Part shown: one piece after another, positions 53,801 to 61,681 of the stretch | How the letters are laid out: every line of letters begins with the position of its first letter | How positions within the stretch are numbered: the first letter of the stretch is position 1 | From: Flavobacteriales bacterium | GTDB taxonomy: Bacteria > Bacteroidota > Bacteroidia > NS11-12g > UBA955 | Direction: 5' to 3' | NCBI GenBank assembly: GCA_947447955.1 | Contig: CANFLS010000004.1 | Coordinates: 1 to 64,000 of the forward strand | DNA: 64,000 nt | The notes under the pieces: model-generated | The model's input: only the letters and a program-made list of their open reading frames with translations | Databases searched by the model: none | Told to the model about the DNA's origin: nothing | Position numbers and translations under genes: made by a program

Positions 53801-55274
53801 CAATCATTCCATGATCTAATATTCCAATCACCGATGCTTTTTCAAAACTGCGTTGGTTCATTGAATACGAGGATGTGGCAATATCATATTCAATTACAGC
53901 ATTTTCATCAAAGCCTTTCCCTTTGAGTTTCACATCCATATTCGCCTTCCCTAAAAATGCAGCTTGTGGTAAAAAATGATTCCAATCTACAGAATCAACA
54001 TTTACATCCAAATCATAACCCATAGGTTCATCTTCCTTCTCATAATCTAAATCAAGAAGACCGGCCAAATTTCCCTTATCTGTATTGATTTCACCATCCC
54101 AATGCAATAAGCCCATTGGCAAATCCAAAGCACCATTCAATTTCACGAAGCCTAAATCTAGTACTGTTTTAGGTAATTCTATTTCGGGGATCAATGTGGT
54201 AATGTCTTCCACAAAAACAACAGATTGTTTAAACTCAATGCCATTGAACAAGGTTTGCACGTCAGGCAATCCTTTCAAAACGTATTTCAAATTCAATACT
54301 GTGCCTTTATTTGTTTTGGCTTGAAAATAGTTAGATTGAATATTACACAGAGGACCCTTGATGTCTGCATTTACATCCAGTGCAAAATTTCTATTTTTTA
54401 ACCATGGGGCAAATGCACTTATATCGGAAAGGCTAATTTTAGAATTCCTCAGCTTTAAGCTATAAATAACATCTGTAAAAGTCTTGTCCATTGCCGCAAA
54501 ATCCTTGTAGGTCATTGAAAACTTTGGACCAATAAAACTATTGGGGAGTTCCAATTTCATTTTATCTAAAGTAATTTGAGTATTGTCAATTATACAATTG
54601 GCCGACAAAGATTTTATGCAAAATCCACTTCTGTCAATGGCTGTTAAGTTCTTTATTTGAAAGTGATTGCCGCCATTGTCATCAATAATCCATTCTGGAA
54701 TTTGCCCATTGATATTACGAATTGCCAAATAGTTTGGATTATATTCACCGGGTATATTCTTAAAATCGGAAGGTCTGTAATCAAATTGAATAAAATTGGC
54801 ATCCACCAATTGAATGTTGTTGATATTTATCTTCCAAGGTTTTGATTTCGTGGTGGTATCGGCCGATTTAAAATATTCCTCAATAAATTGATAGTTAACT
54901 ACTTTTTCATTTTTGTAATATCCAATGTGGATAGCCATTTTATTCAATTCAACGTACTTTAAATCAATTTTCCGCTTGCGGAATGAAAAATGTGCAATGT
55001 TGGCATTGAATGTTTTGGCGTAAAAGATGGTATCATTGTGTTTGTCGAGAATCAACAAATCTTCTAAATGATAATTTCTTAGAAAGTCAATTTCAACGGC
55101 TTTAACACTTACCTTAGTGCCTAATTCCTTTGATAGATAACCAGTTAAATACTGTGCAATTTCAGTTTGAACAAATTTATTACGGGTAAGAACTGCCACT
55201 ATGCTCGAAAAGAAAACGAGCAACAATAGCGTTCTAAGCAATATCTTCCGTAATTTTGAACCGCGTTTTTTCAA
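50820..55274 (-). CDS. tamB: Translocation and assembly module TamB-like (DUF490)
   Basis: About 1484 aa. An N-terminal basic and hydrophobic anchor (LRKILLRTLLLLVFFSSIVAVL) is followed by an AsmA-like start (FVQTEIAQYLTGYLSKELGTKVSVKAVEIDFL). A very long run of beta-strands forms the periplasmic bridge. The C-terminal TamB/DUF490 domain (about 1110-1450) has GNGQLRMVYDLDKKFYMFG, EQGEYSFSLPGINLLKRISLDKGGSIVWDGDPFNA and LNTEWFLSDRLRLDLNYDP. TamB acts with an Omp85 partner or in phospholipid transport between membranes. No ATG occurs in the first 90 codons. I prefer the TTG at 55274, 6 nt after a TATATTTG box; the frame is open to 55325 and beyond, overlapping tsaD. Confidence 0.87.
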   Translation of the reverse strand: MKKRGSKLRKILLRTLLLLVFFSSIVAVLTRNKFVQTEIAQYLTGYLSKELGTKVSVKAVEIDFLRNYHLEDLLILDKHNDTIFYAKTFNANIAHFSFRKRKIDLKYVELNKMAIHIGYYKNEKVVNYQFIEEYFKSADTTTKSKPWKININNIQLVDANFIQFDYRPSDFKNIPGEYNPNYLAIRNINGQIPEWIIDDNGGNHFQIKNLTAIDRSGFCIKSLSANCIIDNTQITLDKMKLELPNSFIGPKFSMTYKDFAAMDKTFTDVIYSLKLRNSKISLSDISAFAPWLKNRNFALDVNADIKGPLCNIQSNYFQAKTNKGTVLNLKYVLKGLPDVQTLFNGIEFKQSVVFVEDITTLIPEIELPKTVLDLGFVKLNGALDLPMGLLHWDGEINTDKGNLAGLLDLDYEKEDEPMGYDLDVNVDSVDWNHFLPQAAFLGKANMDVKLKGKGFDENAVIEYDIATSSYSMNQRSFEKASVIGILDHGMIDGTMVSEDPSANFTVDYLAENIFKSQHSVVDAKIENLDFNKLGFDTIGTSFKGSIHSDLIGSDINTILGEVLFTNCQINRGSQDFMLATQLIRRKKLDRVEFVGNWIDGFIAGNWKLGKTNLWFEQILHDMSPARFAKATEKCTDSVAFDLFLFQTVWLDALVAPGLRLGPVSIVGNYNGFNNKYNLEVGPFSLEYGLFSSEKTKISIHKDKLVDNTAELTFLSNQSKFDNTFYDKLEIIGGIGNDWMSLQTNIHEKENRYSLNLAAFGKLKENSADFNLDRTDLRIFSTTWMLDKQANILFNPDKINISNFYLSDNTHYLEVKGDISNSNSDTLRVDFSNITPEVLKPFLPKGTLDSLEFKANGDVKICAVLGNPRFIGEVGINKIKYNRFQYGDLDLSIKETGKVGFLQMNCLFRSGPLKTLALNGTLQVNALNGSDLDIYGELPRKTPIQILQPFLTGIVGFKEGYLRGNFHLFGTTENPKAEGLISIDQARMKVDYLGTEYTTSGNIKVTEKGLFTVRPLKIFDDSKKNFAWMKLAFTYKNFSEFGLDLQVDSLKNFRVLQTTEKDNSLFYGNAWADGNCRMYGPLNQINMDINLKPRKNSLLSIQYSSGNENIISGSIIFRNHLGKIQATSVKKETPNSLGKINMNITATPEAEVQFVIDKKLGDIIKGRGNGQLRMVYDLDKKFYMFGSFAVEQGEYSFSLPGINLLKRISLDKGGSIVWDGDPFNATVDLVGRIEKKISPSTLMITSVGAKTSYPATRIISLLTLKGNLFSPSIGFDIQAPDLSSTGGTSANEVNSVIQRIRSDKDETMRQAVALLLFGNFIPPSFSSSGASATSNFSGSGFAGNSVSMIASSVVNDLFSKYGIPTRIQVNIDDVRNSTGTSNTKLFLNTEWFLSDRLRLDLNYDPTVAVLVSSAALPINFNLEYKTTDENWRIKAFSRSNNLLLQQNGSSTTNGVSGNTLGTGIMYRKEFETFKRKKTAPNPIKN

Positions 55275-55280
55275 AGAAAT

Positions 55281-55288
55281 CAAATATA
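55281..55288 (-). promoter_or_regulatory. Candidate -7 element of tamB (TATATTTG)
   Basis: Perfect TAnnTTTG on the minus strand, 6 nt before the TTG at 55274. The -33 region has a TTTG 13 nt away, closer than usual. It lies in the short gap before divergent tsaD. Confidence 0.4.
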
Positions 55289-55316
55289 ACGAATATAACA
55301 CCAAACGAATCCACCA

Positions 55317-56324
55317 ATGAATCAAGCATCCACTATTTTGGGCATTGAAAGCAGTTGCGACGATACCGCAGCAGCCATACTTGATAACGAAATTATTTTA
55401 TCAAATATTACCTCAACCCAAAAAGTTCACGAATCATTTGGCGGTGTTGTTCCAGAATTGGCATCTAGGGCACACCAAAGTTCCATCATTCCCGTTATTG
55501 ATTCGGCTTTGAAAGAAGCAAGTATGTCCCTCCAAAATCTTTCTGCCATTGCTGTAACTCAAGGCCCAGGACTAATGGGTTCGCTCATGGTTGGCATAAA
55601 TACAGCCAAAGCACTTTCTATGGCTTTAAACGTGCCTCTAATTGGGGTAAATCACCTTCAGGCGCATGTTGCAGCACTTTATATCGACAATGAAGTTGAA
55701 TTTCCATTGTTATGCCTTTTGGTAAGCGGCGGTCATACCCAACTCATTTGGGTAACCAATTTTATGGAAATGGAAATTATTGGAAATTCTATTGATGACG
55801 CCGTGGGAGAAGCCTTCGACAAGGCAGGTAAATTAATGGGATTGGGATATCCCGGTGGACCGCAAATTTCAAAACTTGCAGAAAATGGAAATCCTTTAAA
55901 ATTCTCATTCCCCGATAGCCAAACCAAAAATTATGATTTTAGTTTTTCCGGAATTAAAACTTCTTTGTTGTATTTTTTGAGGGATAATCAACTTGCTGAT
56001 CCAGATTTCTTGAGCAAAAACGTGAATGATATTTGTGCATCTTACGAATATTCATTGGTAAAAATGTTAATCAAAAGACTGGAAAAAGCATTAAAAGATT
56101 TAAATCCCCAAAGCATAGGAATTGTAGGTGGTGTTTCTGCCAATAAAGCGTTGCGCACAGCTTTAAATGAATTGGCAACCAAACACAACACAAAGAGCTA
56201 TATCCCTCAATTTCAATATTGTACAGACAATGCCGCAATGATTGCCAAAGCAGGTTCTTACTTATTGAGGGACAAAAAATTCATGGAAATATCAGATACC
56301 CCGTACACCAGGATTAAATCTTAA
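55317..56324 (+). CDS. tsaD: tRNA N6-adenosine threonylcarbamoyltransferase TsaD
   Basis: 335 aa, full length. TsaD transfers threonylcarbamoyl to A37 of ANN-decoding tRNAs, with TsaB and TsaE. Motifs: ILGIESSCDDTAAAI at the N-terminus, GGVVPELASRAHQSSIIPVI, the metal-binding VNHLQAHVAALY (H-x-x-x-H), LVSGGHTQLIWV, DAVGEAFDKAGKLMGLGYPGGP and DNAAMIAKAG (final metal-binding Asp). It is divergent from tamB. The gene carries three exact TTGAGGGA/TCCCTCAA motifs (55977, 56203, 56265) and one near copy (55527), the densest cluster in the window. Confidence 0.98.
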   Translation: MNQASTILGIESSCDDTAAAILDNEIILSNITSTQKVHESFGGVVPELASRAHQSSIIPVIDSALKEASMSLQNLSAIAVTQGPGLMGSLMVGINTAKALSMALNVPLIGVNHLQAHVAALYIDNEVEFPLLCLLVSGGHTQLIWVTNFMEMEIIGNSIDDAVGEAFDKAGKLMGLGYPGGPQISKLAENGNPLKFSFPDSQTKNYDFSFSGIKTSLLYFLRDNQLADPDFLSKNVNDICASYEYSLVKMLIKRLEKALKDLNPQSIGIVGGVSANKALRTALNELATKHNTKSYIPQFQYCTDNAAMIAKAGSYLLRDKKFMEISDTPYTRIKS

Positions 56325-56329
56325 TCCTA

Positions 56330-56337
56330 TATCTTTG
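56330..56337 (+). promoter_or_regulatory. Candidate -7 element of meaB (TATCTTTG)
   Basis: Perfect TAnnTTTG 10 nt before the meaB ATG at 56348, overlapping no gene. No TTG is seen at -33. Confidence 0.4.
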
Positions 56338-56347
56338 TGTTTTTATT

Positions 56348-57250
56348 ATGATGTTAATTCCTACCCCAGAACTCATTGCTGCCGGCAACGAAAAAGCCAT
56401 TGCAAGGGCAATTTCTTGGGTTGAGAATAACCATCCACATGCTTTACAACTGCTCAAACAATTAAACGGATCTGCCGATGTAATTGGCATTACTGGCCCT
56501 CCTGGTGCCGGGAAAAGCAGCTTGGTGCATGCTTTGGCAAAATATTGGAGTAAACAAAACTTGCGTATTGCAATTGTTGCTGTTGACCCATCTTCAGTTT
56601 TTAATTTTGGTTCACTTTTGGGCGACCGTTTGAGAATGCAATCATTATTCCTCATGCCAAATGTTTTCATTAGAAGTATTAGTTCAAGGGGTTCACTTGG
56701 AGGATTGAGCGGAAGCATCATTGAAGTGGTAGATGTTTTAAAACATGCCAAATTCGATAAAATTATCATTGAAACAGTTGGCGTGGGACAAAGTGAGGTT
56801 GAAATTGCGGGACTCGCAGATACCACCATTGTAGTTTCAGTACCTGAAAGCGGCGATGAAATTCAAACGCTGAAAAGTGGCATCATGGAAATAGCCGATA
56901 TTTTCGTGGTTAACAAATCAGACAGAGATGGCGCTGAAGCTTTTGCAAGTCACTTACAGAAACTTGCTCATTTTAGATCGACCCCGGATTGGGAAACCCA
57001 AGTAATTCTAACCAATGCGATGACAGAAACAGGCATACCAGAACTTTCAAATGCCATTTCAAAACATGCAGCACACAACCAAGGAAACAACAGAATGAAT
57101 TTCCTTTTGGCGGAAAGAGCTTATACTCTTATTCAGAAAAACCGAATGAAATCAGTAAGTGTGATTGCTTTAAAAAACGAGATTGAATTATTAAGAAATG
57201 AAAATAATTTTAATCTTTATGGTTTTATTCAAACCAAACTTCAAAATTAA
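56348..57250 (+). CDS. meaB: Methylmalonyl-CoA mutase-associated GTPase MeaB
   Basis: 300 aa G3E-family GTPase (ArgK/MeaB) that protects and reloads B12-dependent methylmalonyl-CoA mutase. Walker A/G1: GITGPPGAGKSSLVHALAKYW (about 50-70). IAIVAVDPSSVFNFGSLLGDRLRM (the DPSS..LGDR.RM signature), SRGSLGGLS, IIIETVGVGQSEVEIAGLADTTIVV (G3/Walker B region) and a G4 NKSD follow. The helical N-terminus (about 1-45) and a C-terminal dimer arm complete the length. An ATG at 56351 is also possible. The mutase genes are not in the window. Its stop is followed 3 nt later by the stop of the convergent T9SS gene, without a visible terminator between them. Confidence 0.95.
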   Translation: MMLIPTPELIAAGNEKAIARAISWVENNHPHALQLLKQLNGSADVIGITGPPGAGKSSLVHALAKYWSKQNLRIAIVAVDPSSVFNFGSLLGDRLRMQSLFLMPNVFIRSISSRGSLGGLSGSIIEVVDVLKHAKFDKIIIETVGVGQSEVEIAGLADTTIVVSVPESGDEIQTLKSGIMEIADIFVVNKSDRDGAEAFASHLQKLAHFRSTPDWETQVILTNAMTETGIPELSNAISKHAAHNQGNNRMNFLLAERAYTLIQKNRMKSVSVIALKNEIELLRNENNFNLYGFIQTKLQN

Positions 57251-57253
57251 TTC

Positions 57254-59728
57254 TTAACGAATTACTTGGAATTTAGTAACCGTACTTGGTGTACTTAAAA
57301 TATACAACCCACTAGATAAATTCGAAATATCAATTGCAGATTCTAAATCTTCAATTTTTCCAGTTTTCATTATTTCACCGGTAAAATTCACGATTGACCA
57401 TTTAGAATTGATTTCATTTTCAATCCAACGTACGTTTAATGCTTGCTTGGCTGGATTTGGATAAACAACCAATCCAGTTTTAGATAAGTGATTTACCGAA
57501 GCCGTGGCGTCAAAAATAGTCACACCACAAGTATTTGAATATCCAATCCATTTAGAATCGAAGGTCACAGAAGCTGTATTAGGAATTTGCGTTTGTAAAG
57601 GCAATTTATCATACAATTCAACATCATATTCAACCCATCCCATGCTCTTAGATGGATTCATTTCGTAAGCTTGCAAATTAGCTGGGTCAAAATTCACAAC
57701 CAATACATTTCCTGGTTGAATGTAAGGTGGTTTCCCTCCAACAGGGTAGAATGATTTTACAATGATTCTATTGAGTGGCAATTTTGAAGAAATGGTATCT
57801 ACAAAAACTGCTTTCCCAACAAATGAATTTCCGATATTTCTGAAATTAACTGTGTACTTCCAAGTTTTGGTTCTGTAATCAATGAATTCTCCATTGTTTG
57901 AAATCTTTTCAACCGCATTCATGGCATTTCCTCGTTTACCTATACTCATTTTCACAGTATCAAAATTATCTGTGCTCATTGCATCATTTTGCACAAACAA
58001 AGAACCTGTTTTTACTGTTAATGGATAATAGCTAGAAGAAGTTGCATTACCCGGCAATTTCAATGAAACTTCTATGTAACGCGTTTCAAATGGTTTTAAA
58101 TCTACCAAGCTAAATGTAGCTTCTGAATTTTCATAATTATCTGGCGAAGGAACACTGCTAAAGTTTGTTAATGCGGTAGGGTGCACCAAATGAATGGTAG
58201 GACCAGACAAATTAGTAGCGCCTCTGTTTACAACAGTTACCAATGCTTTCACATCGTCGCCTGGCTTTGTATCAACATTATAAATGGGATGTAATTTTAC
58301 TTCTAAATCCTTTAAAGTTGGATCCATGTATTCACCTAAAAAGACAGAAGCGTATTTGCCAGACCTAATTTGGGTTGAGAAATTGCTTGCACAAACTGAA
58401 TACATATGTCGTTGAGATGTATTATAAATTATATAATCACCTTCTGGAAGTGCCAATGAAAAATGTCCGTTTTGATCTGTTACAACAAAATAATTTTTTT
58501 GATTGTCTTTTTTCATAATGCGCATTACTGAGTTTGGTATTCCAACCTCATTCAAATCTTTCACGCAGTTTGAATTTAAATCATAAAACAAATCACCGAA
58601 CAAATTACCTGCAGCAGATTCAATACTTGAAAAATATTTTACTCCCGTATTTTGTTCAAAAAAATCACCCCACACAAATGCACCAGTACCACGTTGACCC
58701 AATGTAAAGTTTCCGGTTAATCTGTTCCCAGTAAATGCCAATGTATCTGCCTCATATCGCAACAACGAAGAAGCATTTCCATTTTTTGCAAAAGTCCCTC
58801 CTAATAATAAATAATTAGGGGTACCAGCTATTGTTTTAACTAAAGATGTTTGAAACCCATTGAATTTAATTGGTTGAGACCATAAACTTTTGAAATTTCT
58901 AATTTGTGTATTTCCCAAGCTGTCTTTTCCTAAAACCGAAATTTGATTATCAAAATATGCTAAGGTTGAAATTTCTCCTTTGAAAGGACTTCCTATTCCA
59001 CCCCAACCACCATTGGCGGCAGTGTAATATGCAATGTTACCGGTGTAACTTCCAGCGAAGTTTTGAAAATCTCCAGCAATATAAAGGCGATTTCCAACAA
59101 CCATCAATGAATTAATTTTACCATCAGCACCTTGATTGGTTTCATTACTTCCCAAATAGTTCCAAGAAGTTCCATCAAAAGAAGCAATATTTTGAACGGA
59201 TTTTCCGTTTACGGTGTTTTTAAATAACCCAGCAACAATCAACTTGTTGTCAAATACAGTCATAGCCACAATACCGTTATTTTTGGTATCTACCACACCT
59301 ATTTCTGGAACCCAAGTTCTAGAGGTTTCATCCCATTTATACAAATGGCTAATCGGCATTTCTGCATCTTTCACAGCATTTGCAATGTATGCCCCAATGT
59401 AAATTGTATTGTTATATAAAGCAATTGAATGAAAATTATAAACGCCCATTGTATTTACAACTGGACCTGGAGTCATTAATCCTGGATAAAACTTCCAGTA
59501 AACACCATTCCAACGACCCAATGTATAATCATTTGGTGTTGCAGATTCTAGATCTTCATACAAAGCGAAATATTCAGTATTCGTAGCAAAAGAGGCAACA
59601 ACACGAGAAGGCAAACCATTTCCCAACGGTTGCAATACCTGTGCCTTTGAAAAAGTTACACAAAAGAATGCCACAATGAAGAATAGAAACTTCTGCATTG
59701 TTTGCAATTTACACATTTTGTTTTTCAT
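57254..59728 (-). CDS. Secreted protein with type A T9SS sorting tail
   Basis: 824 aa from the ATG at 59728 (GAGGTG 6 nt before; ATG 59698 is an alternative). Signal region FLFFIVAFFCVTFSKA, cut before QVLQP. The first half (about 30-370) is a series of kelch/beta-propeller-like repeats: FDNKLIVAGLFKNTVNGKSVQ, GNRLYIAGDFQNFAGS and NYLLLGGTFAKNGNASS. An SdrD-type B domain follows (GDLFYDLNSNCVKDLNEVGI, about 375-460). Two DUF11-like/CARDB repeats come next (about 480-720). The C-terminus is a type A sorting domain: LVVYPNPAKQALNVRW, ending VTKFQVIR. It is probably surface bound. It ends 3 nt from the meaB stop. It runs downstream of the sigma/anti-sigma pair (gap 22 bp), perhaps on the same transcript. 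Confidence 0.9.
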   Translation of the reverse strand: MKNKMCKLQTMQKFLFFIVAFFCVTFSKAQVLQPLGNGLPSRVVASFATNTEYFALYEDLESATPNDYTLGRWNGVYWKFYPGLMTPGPVVNTMGVYNFHSIALYNNTIYIGAYIANAVKDAEMPISHLYKWDETSRTWVPEIGVVDTKNNGIVAMTVFDNKLIVAGLFKNTVNGKSVQNIASFDGTSWNYLGSNETNQGADGKINSLMVVGNRLYIAGDFQNFAGSYTGNIAYYTAANGGWGGIGSPFKGEISTLAYFDNQISVLGKDSLGNTQIRNFKSLWSQPIKFNGFQTSLVKTIAGTPNYLLLGGTFAKNGNASSLLRYEADTLAFTGNRLTGNFTLGQRGTGAFVWGDFFEQNTGVKYFSSIESAAGNLFGDLFYDLNSNCVKDLNEVGIPNSVMRIMKKDNQKNYFVVTDQNGHFSLALPEGDYIIYNTSQRHMYSVCASNFSTQIRSGKYASVFLGEYMDPTLKDLEVKLHPIYNVDTKPGDDVKALVTVVNRGATNLSGPTIHLVHPTALTNFSSVPSPDNYENSEATFSLVDLKPFETRYIEVSLKLPGNATSSSYYPLTVKTGSLFVQNDAMSTDNFDTVKMSIGKRGNAMNAVEKISNNGEFIDYRTKTWKYTVNFRNIGNSFVGKAVFVDTISSKLPLNRIIVKSFYPVGGKPPYIQPGNVLVVNFDPANLQAYEMNPSKSMGWVEYDVELYDKLPLQTQIPNTASVTFDSKWIGYSNTCGVTIFDATASVNHLSKTGLVVYPNPAKQALNVRWIENEINSKWSIVNFTGEIMKTGKIEDLESAIDISNLSSGLYILSTPSTVTKFQVIR

Positions 59729-59750
59729 TTTTTGCACCTCTCTTTAATCT

Positions 59751-61055
59751 TTAAAATAAACGCCAAACATAAAACGCCGACAAACCAACCGACCATGCCC
59801 TATTTTGGACAGCTGAATTTTGTTTATACAACGGTGTAAACATACCTTGGGTATTGATTCTCGCACCCAATTTGGCACGATTAGAAATCTCTTTCTGAAC
59901 CCCTACTCCCAATTTAGCCGACCACAATAAATCGCGGTATACTCCAGCATTAATGTCTTGCAAAGACAATAACTGGTAGTTTAATGTATTGCCTTTTTGT
60001 GCAGTCAAATAATTTGCTTGCACCAATGCTTCTGAAGTAATTGACCACTTATTACGCAATGGATATTCAAAAATGGCACCCACTGGAACACTAATCATTG
60101 AAATATTAGATATTCCTTGATAATTCACTTCAGGACCCAAACCTAAGTATCCAAAAATTGGATAGTTACCAAAAGCATCTGCTGTATTTCCTTGTGCCAA
60201 AGTTGCTGGCATGCTGTCTCTAAAATGAAAATTCTGCTGGGTTCTATTCTGCATCCATCCCAACCCAGCAGAAATACTCCACTTTTGCGACAACTTATAT
60301 CTTAATGCGAAATGCAATTGAGCCGCGCTCAAAGCAAATTCGCTTTGTTTCATTCTTTCTAAATAATTTTTGTGTATGTACTTCTCCAAAGAAGGAGTTG
60401 CACTGTACAATACTGAAGTTTGATTTTGATCATACCCAACCTCAAAAGCCCAGGCTGACAAATTCCTTTTTGTGGGCTCCTGAGGTTTTAGGGTTATCAA
60501 AGTCGACTGTAAAAGATTTCCAAAGTAAATTGGAAAGATTTCAAGCTGTTTGGCATTGAAATCTTCTAGAACTATATGATTGAATATTGATGAAATTTCA
60601 TTGCTTGTGTTTACAACCGCTTCATTTTGCAAACTATTTACGTTTGCAATGATTTCAATGTTTTGTTTAGGCTTATTTAAAACAGCTGATGAAGATTGTA
60701 ATTGAATTGAGTTATTGATTTTTTTAGCTACCTCAATTTGAGTTGGAATGTTTAATTTACTTACTTGTTGATTGTCAATCTTGTTGTTTTGATTGTTCAG
60801 TATAACAACATTTTTGATTTTATTGTTTTCAGAATGCAATTCGTTAGACTGTCCTCCAAAATAGAAAATAGAAGAAGCAACAACAGCAATTGTTGAAGCG
60901 GCCACTGAAGTAAACAATACGAAACGGCGTTTTTTTGTCGCTTTAGTTTCCAATTTTGCATCAAGTTGATCCCAAGCAAAAGCAGCAGGCATTGGAGCAA
61001 ATTCAGAGAATTTGTCCTGTAGCTGTTGGTCAATATTTGGGTTCTTGTTATTCAA
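59751..61055 (-). CDS. Anti-sigma-like membrane protein with a C-terminal outer-membrane beta-barrel-like domain
   Basis: 434 aa, second gene after an ECF sigma factor and overlapping it by 8 nt. It starts at a TTG (61055); no in-frame ATG occurs before residue 22. N-terminus (about 1-45): IDQQLQDKFSEFAPMPAAFAW followed by DQLDAKLETK, a pattern common at the start of Bacteroidota ECF anti-sigma proteins (cytoplasmic sigma-binding part). One TM helix (about 46-67, FVLFTSVAASTIAVVASSIFYF). A low-complexity Asn/Gln-rich linker spans about 70-185. A beta-rich domain ends ...WSVGLSAFYVWRLF, typical of an OMP_b-brl-type barrel. How one chain has both an inner-membrane helix and a barrel-like end is unclear. 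The downstream T9SS protein may be its target. Confidence 0.72.
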   Translation of the reverse strand: MNNKNPNIDQQLQDKFSEFAPMPAAFAWDQLDAKLETKATKKRRFVLFTSVAASTIAVVASSIFYFGGQSNELHSENNKIKNVVILNNQNNKIDNQQVSKLNIPTQIEVAKKINNSIQLQSSSAVLNKPKQNIEIIANVNSLQNEAVVNTSNEISSIFNHIVLEDFNAKQLEIFPIYFGNLLQSTLITLKPQEPTKRNLSAWAFEVGYDQNQTSVLYSATPSLEKYIHKNYLERMKQSEFALSAAQLHFALRYKLSQKWSISAGLGWMQNRTQQNFHFRDSMPATLAQGNTADAFGNYPIFGYLGLGPEVNYQGISNISMISVPVGAIFEYPLRNKWSITSEALVQANYLTAQKGNTLNYQLLSLQDINAGVYRDLLWSAKLGVGVQKEISNRAKLGARINTQGMFTPLYKQNSAVQNRAWSVGLSAFYVWRLF

Positions 61056-61602
61056 AATTGTTTAATCGTGTTTTGTTTTCTATTTGATCTTTTAGCATTT
61101 TTCTCGCTCTGCTCAAAATACTTTTCGAATTAGATTCGGTGGTATTTAACAACTGGGCGATTTCTTTGTGAGATAATTTGTCGATTGCGTACATATTTAA
61201 AACAATTCCATATTTATCGGGGAGTTGCTTCATTAATTCAAGCACATCATCCGCGGAAAGTTCATCCATGTTAGCAGAGACATCTTCGGTATCGGTGGCG
61301 GCGTTTGCACTTTCTATATCGACCAAAATGGGGTCATTTTTTGCTTTTCTATATTTTGAAAGCGCCAAATTGATAAATATGCGTGTCATCCATCCTTCGA
61401 AACCATGTGTTTCTCTCAAAGAATTTATACTGTCAAAGATCTTTATGAAACCCTCTTGCAACAAGTCTTGGGCATCTGCATTGCTTTTGGAATACCTTAA
61501 ACAATGTCCGAACATTTTTGCACCGAAACGATCGAAGAGTTCCTTTTGAGCTCGACGGTCATTTTTGATACATCCGGATATGATTTCCTCATTTGTTAAC
61601 AA
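61048..61602 (-). CDS. RNA polymerase ECF-type sigma factor
   Basis: 184 aa with sigma region 2 (about 20-95: LFDRFGAKMFGHCLRYSKSNADAQD, LLQEGFIKIFDSIN, GFEGWMTRIFINLALSKYRK) and region 4 (about 125-178: LMKQLPDKYGIVLNMYAIDKLSHKE, HTH IAQLLNTTESNSKSILSRARKML). It belongs to the large Bacteroidota ECF groups. The frame opens after a TGA, and the only start fitting the family N-terminus is a TTG at 61602 (MLTNEEIISGC...). The next Met is at residue 30, inside region 2. It is coupled to the anti-sigma-barrel gene by an 8-nt overlap. It is divergent from the unknown barrel protein at 61682 (79-bp gap). This is a complete two-gene envelope-signalling module. Confidence 0.92.
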   Translation of the reverse strand: MLTNEEIISGCIKNDRRAQKELFDRFGAKMFGHCLRYSKSNADAQDLLQEGFIKIFDSINSLRETHGFEGWMTRIFINLALSKYRKAKNDPILVDIESANAATDTEDVSANMDELSADDVLELMKQLPDKYGIVLNMYAIDKLSHKEIAQLLNTTESNSKSILSRARKMLKDQIENKTRLNNFE

Positions 61603-61681
61603 GTAGCTTCAAGATTATGACGTGAAAATTAGAAAAGGTTGCAAAAAAAAATTAAAATTGTACTGATTTTTATAAAAAAAC

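Noticed and set aside
56314..56829. 171-codon open frame on the minus strand opposite meaB
   Set aside because: It is antisense to the conserved MeaB GTPase motifs; its sequence (Ser/Pro/Leu-rich) fits a mirror of that gene.
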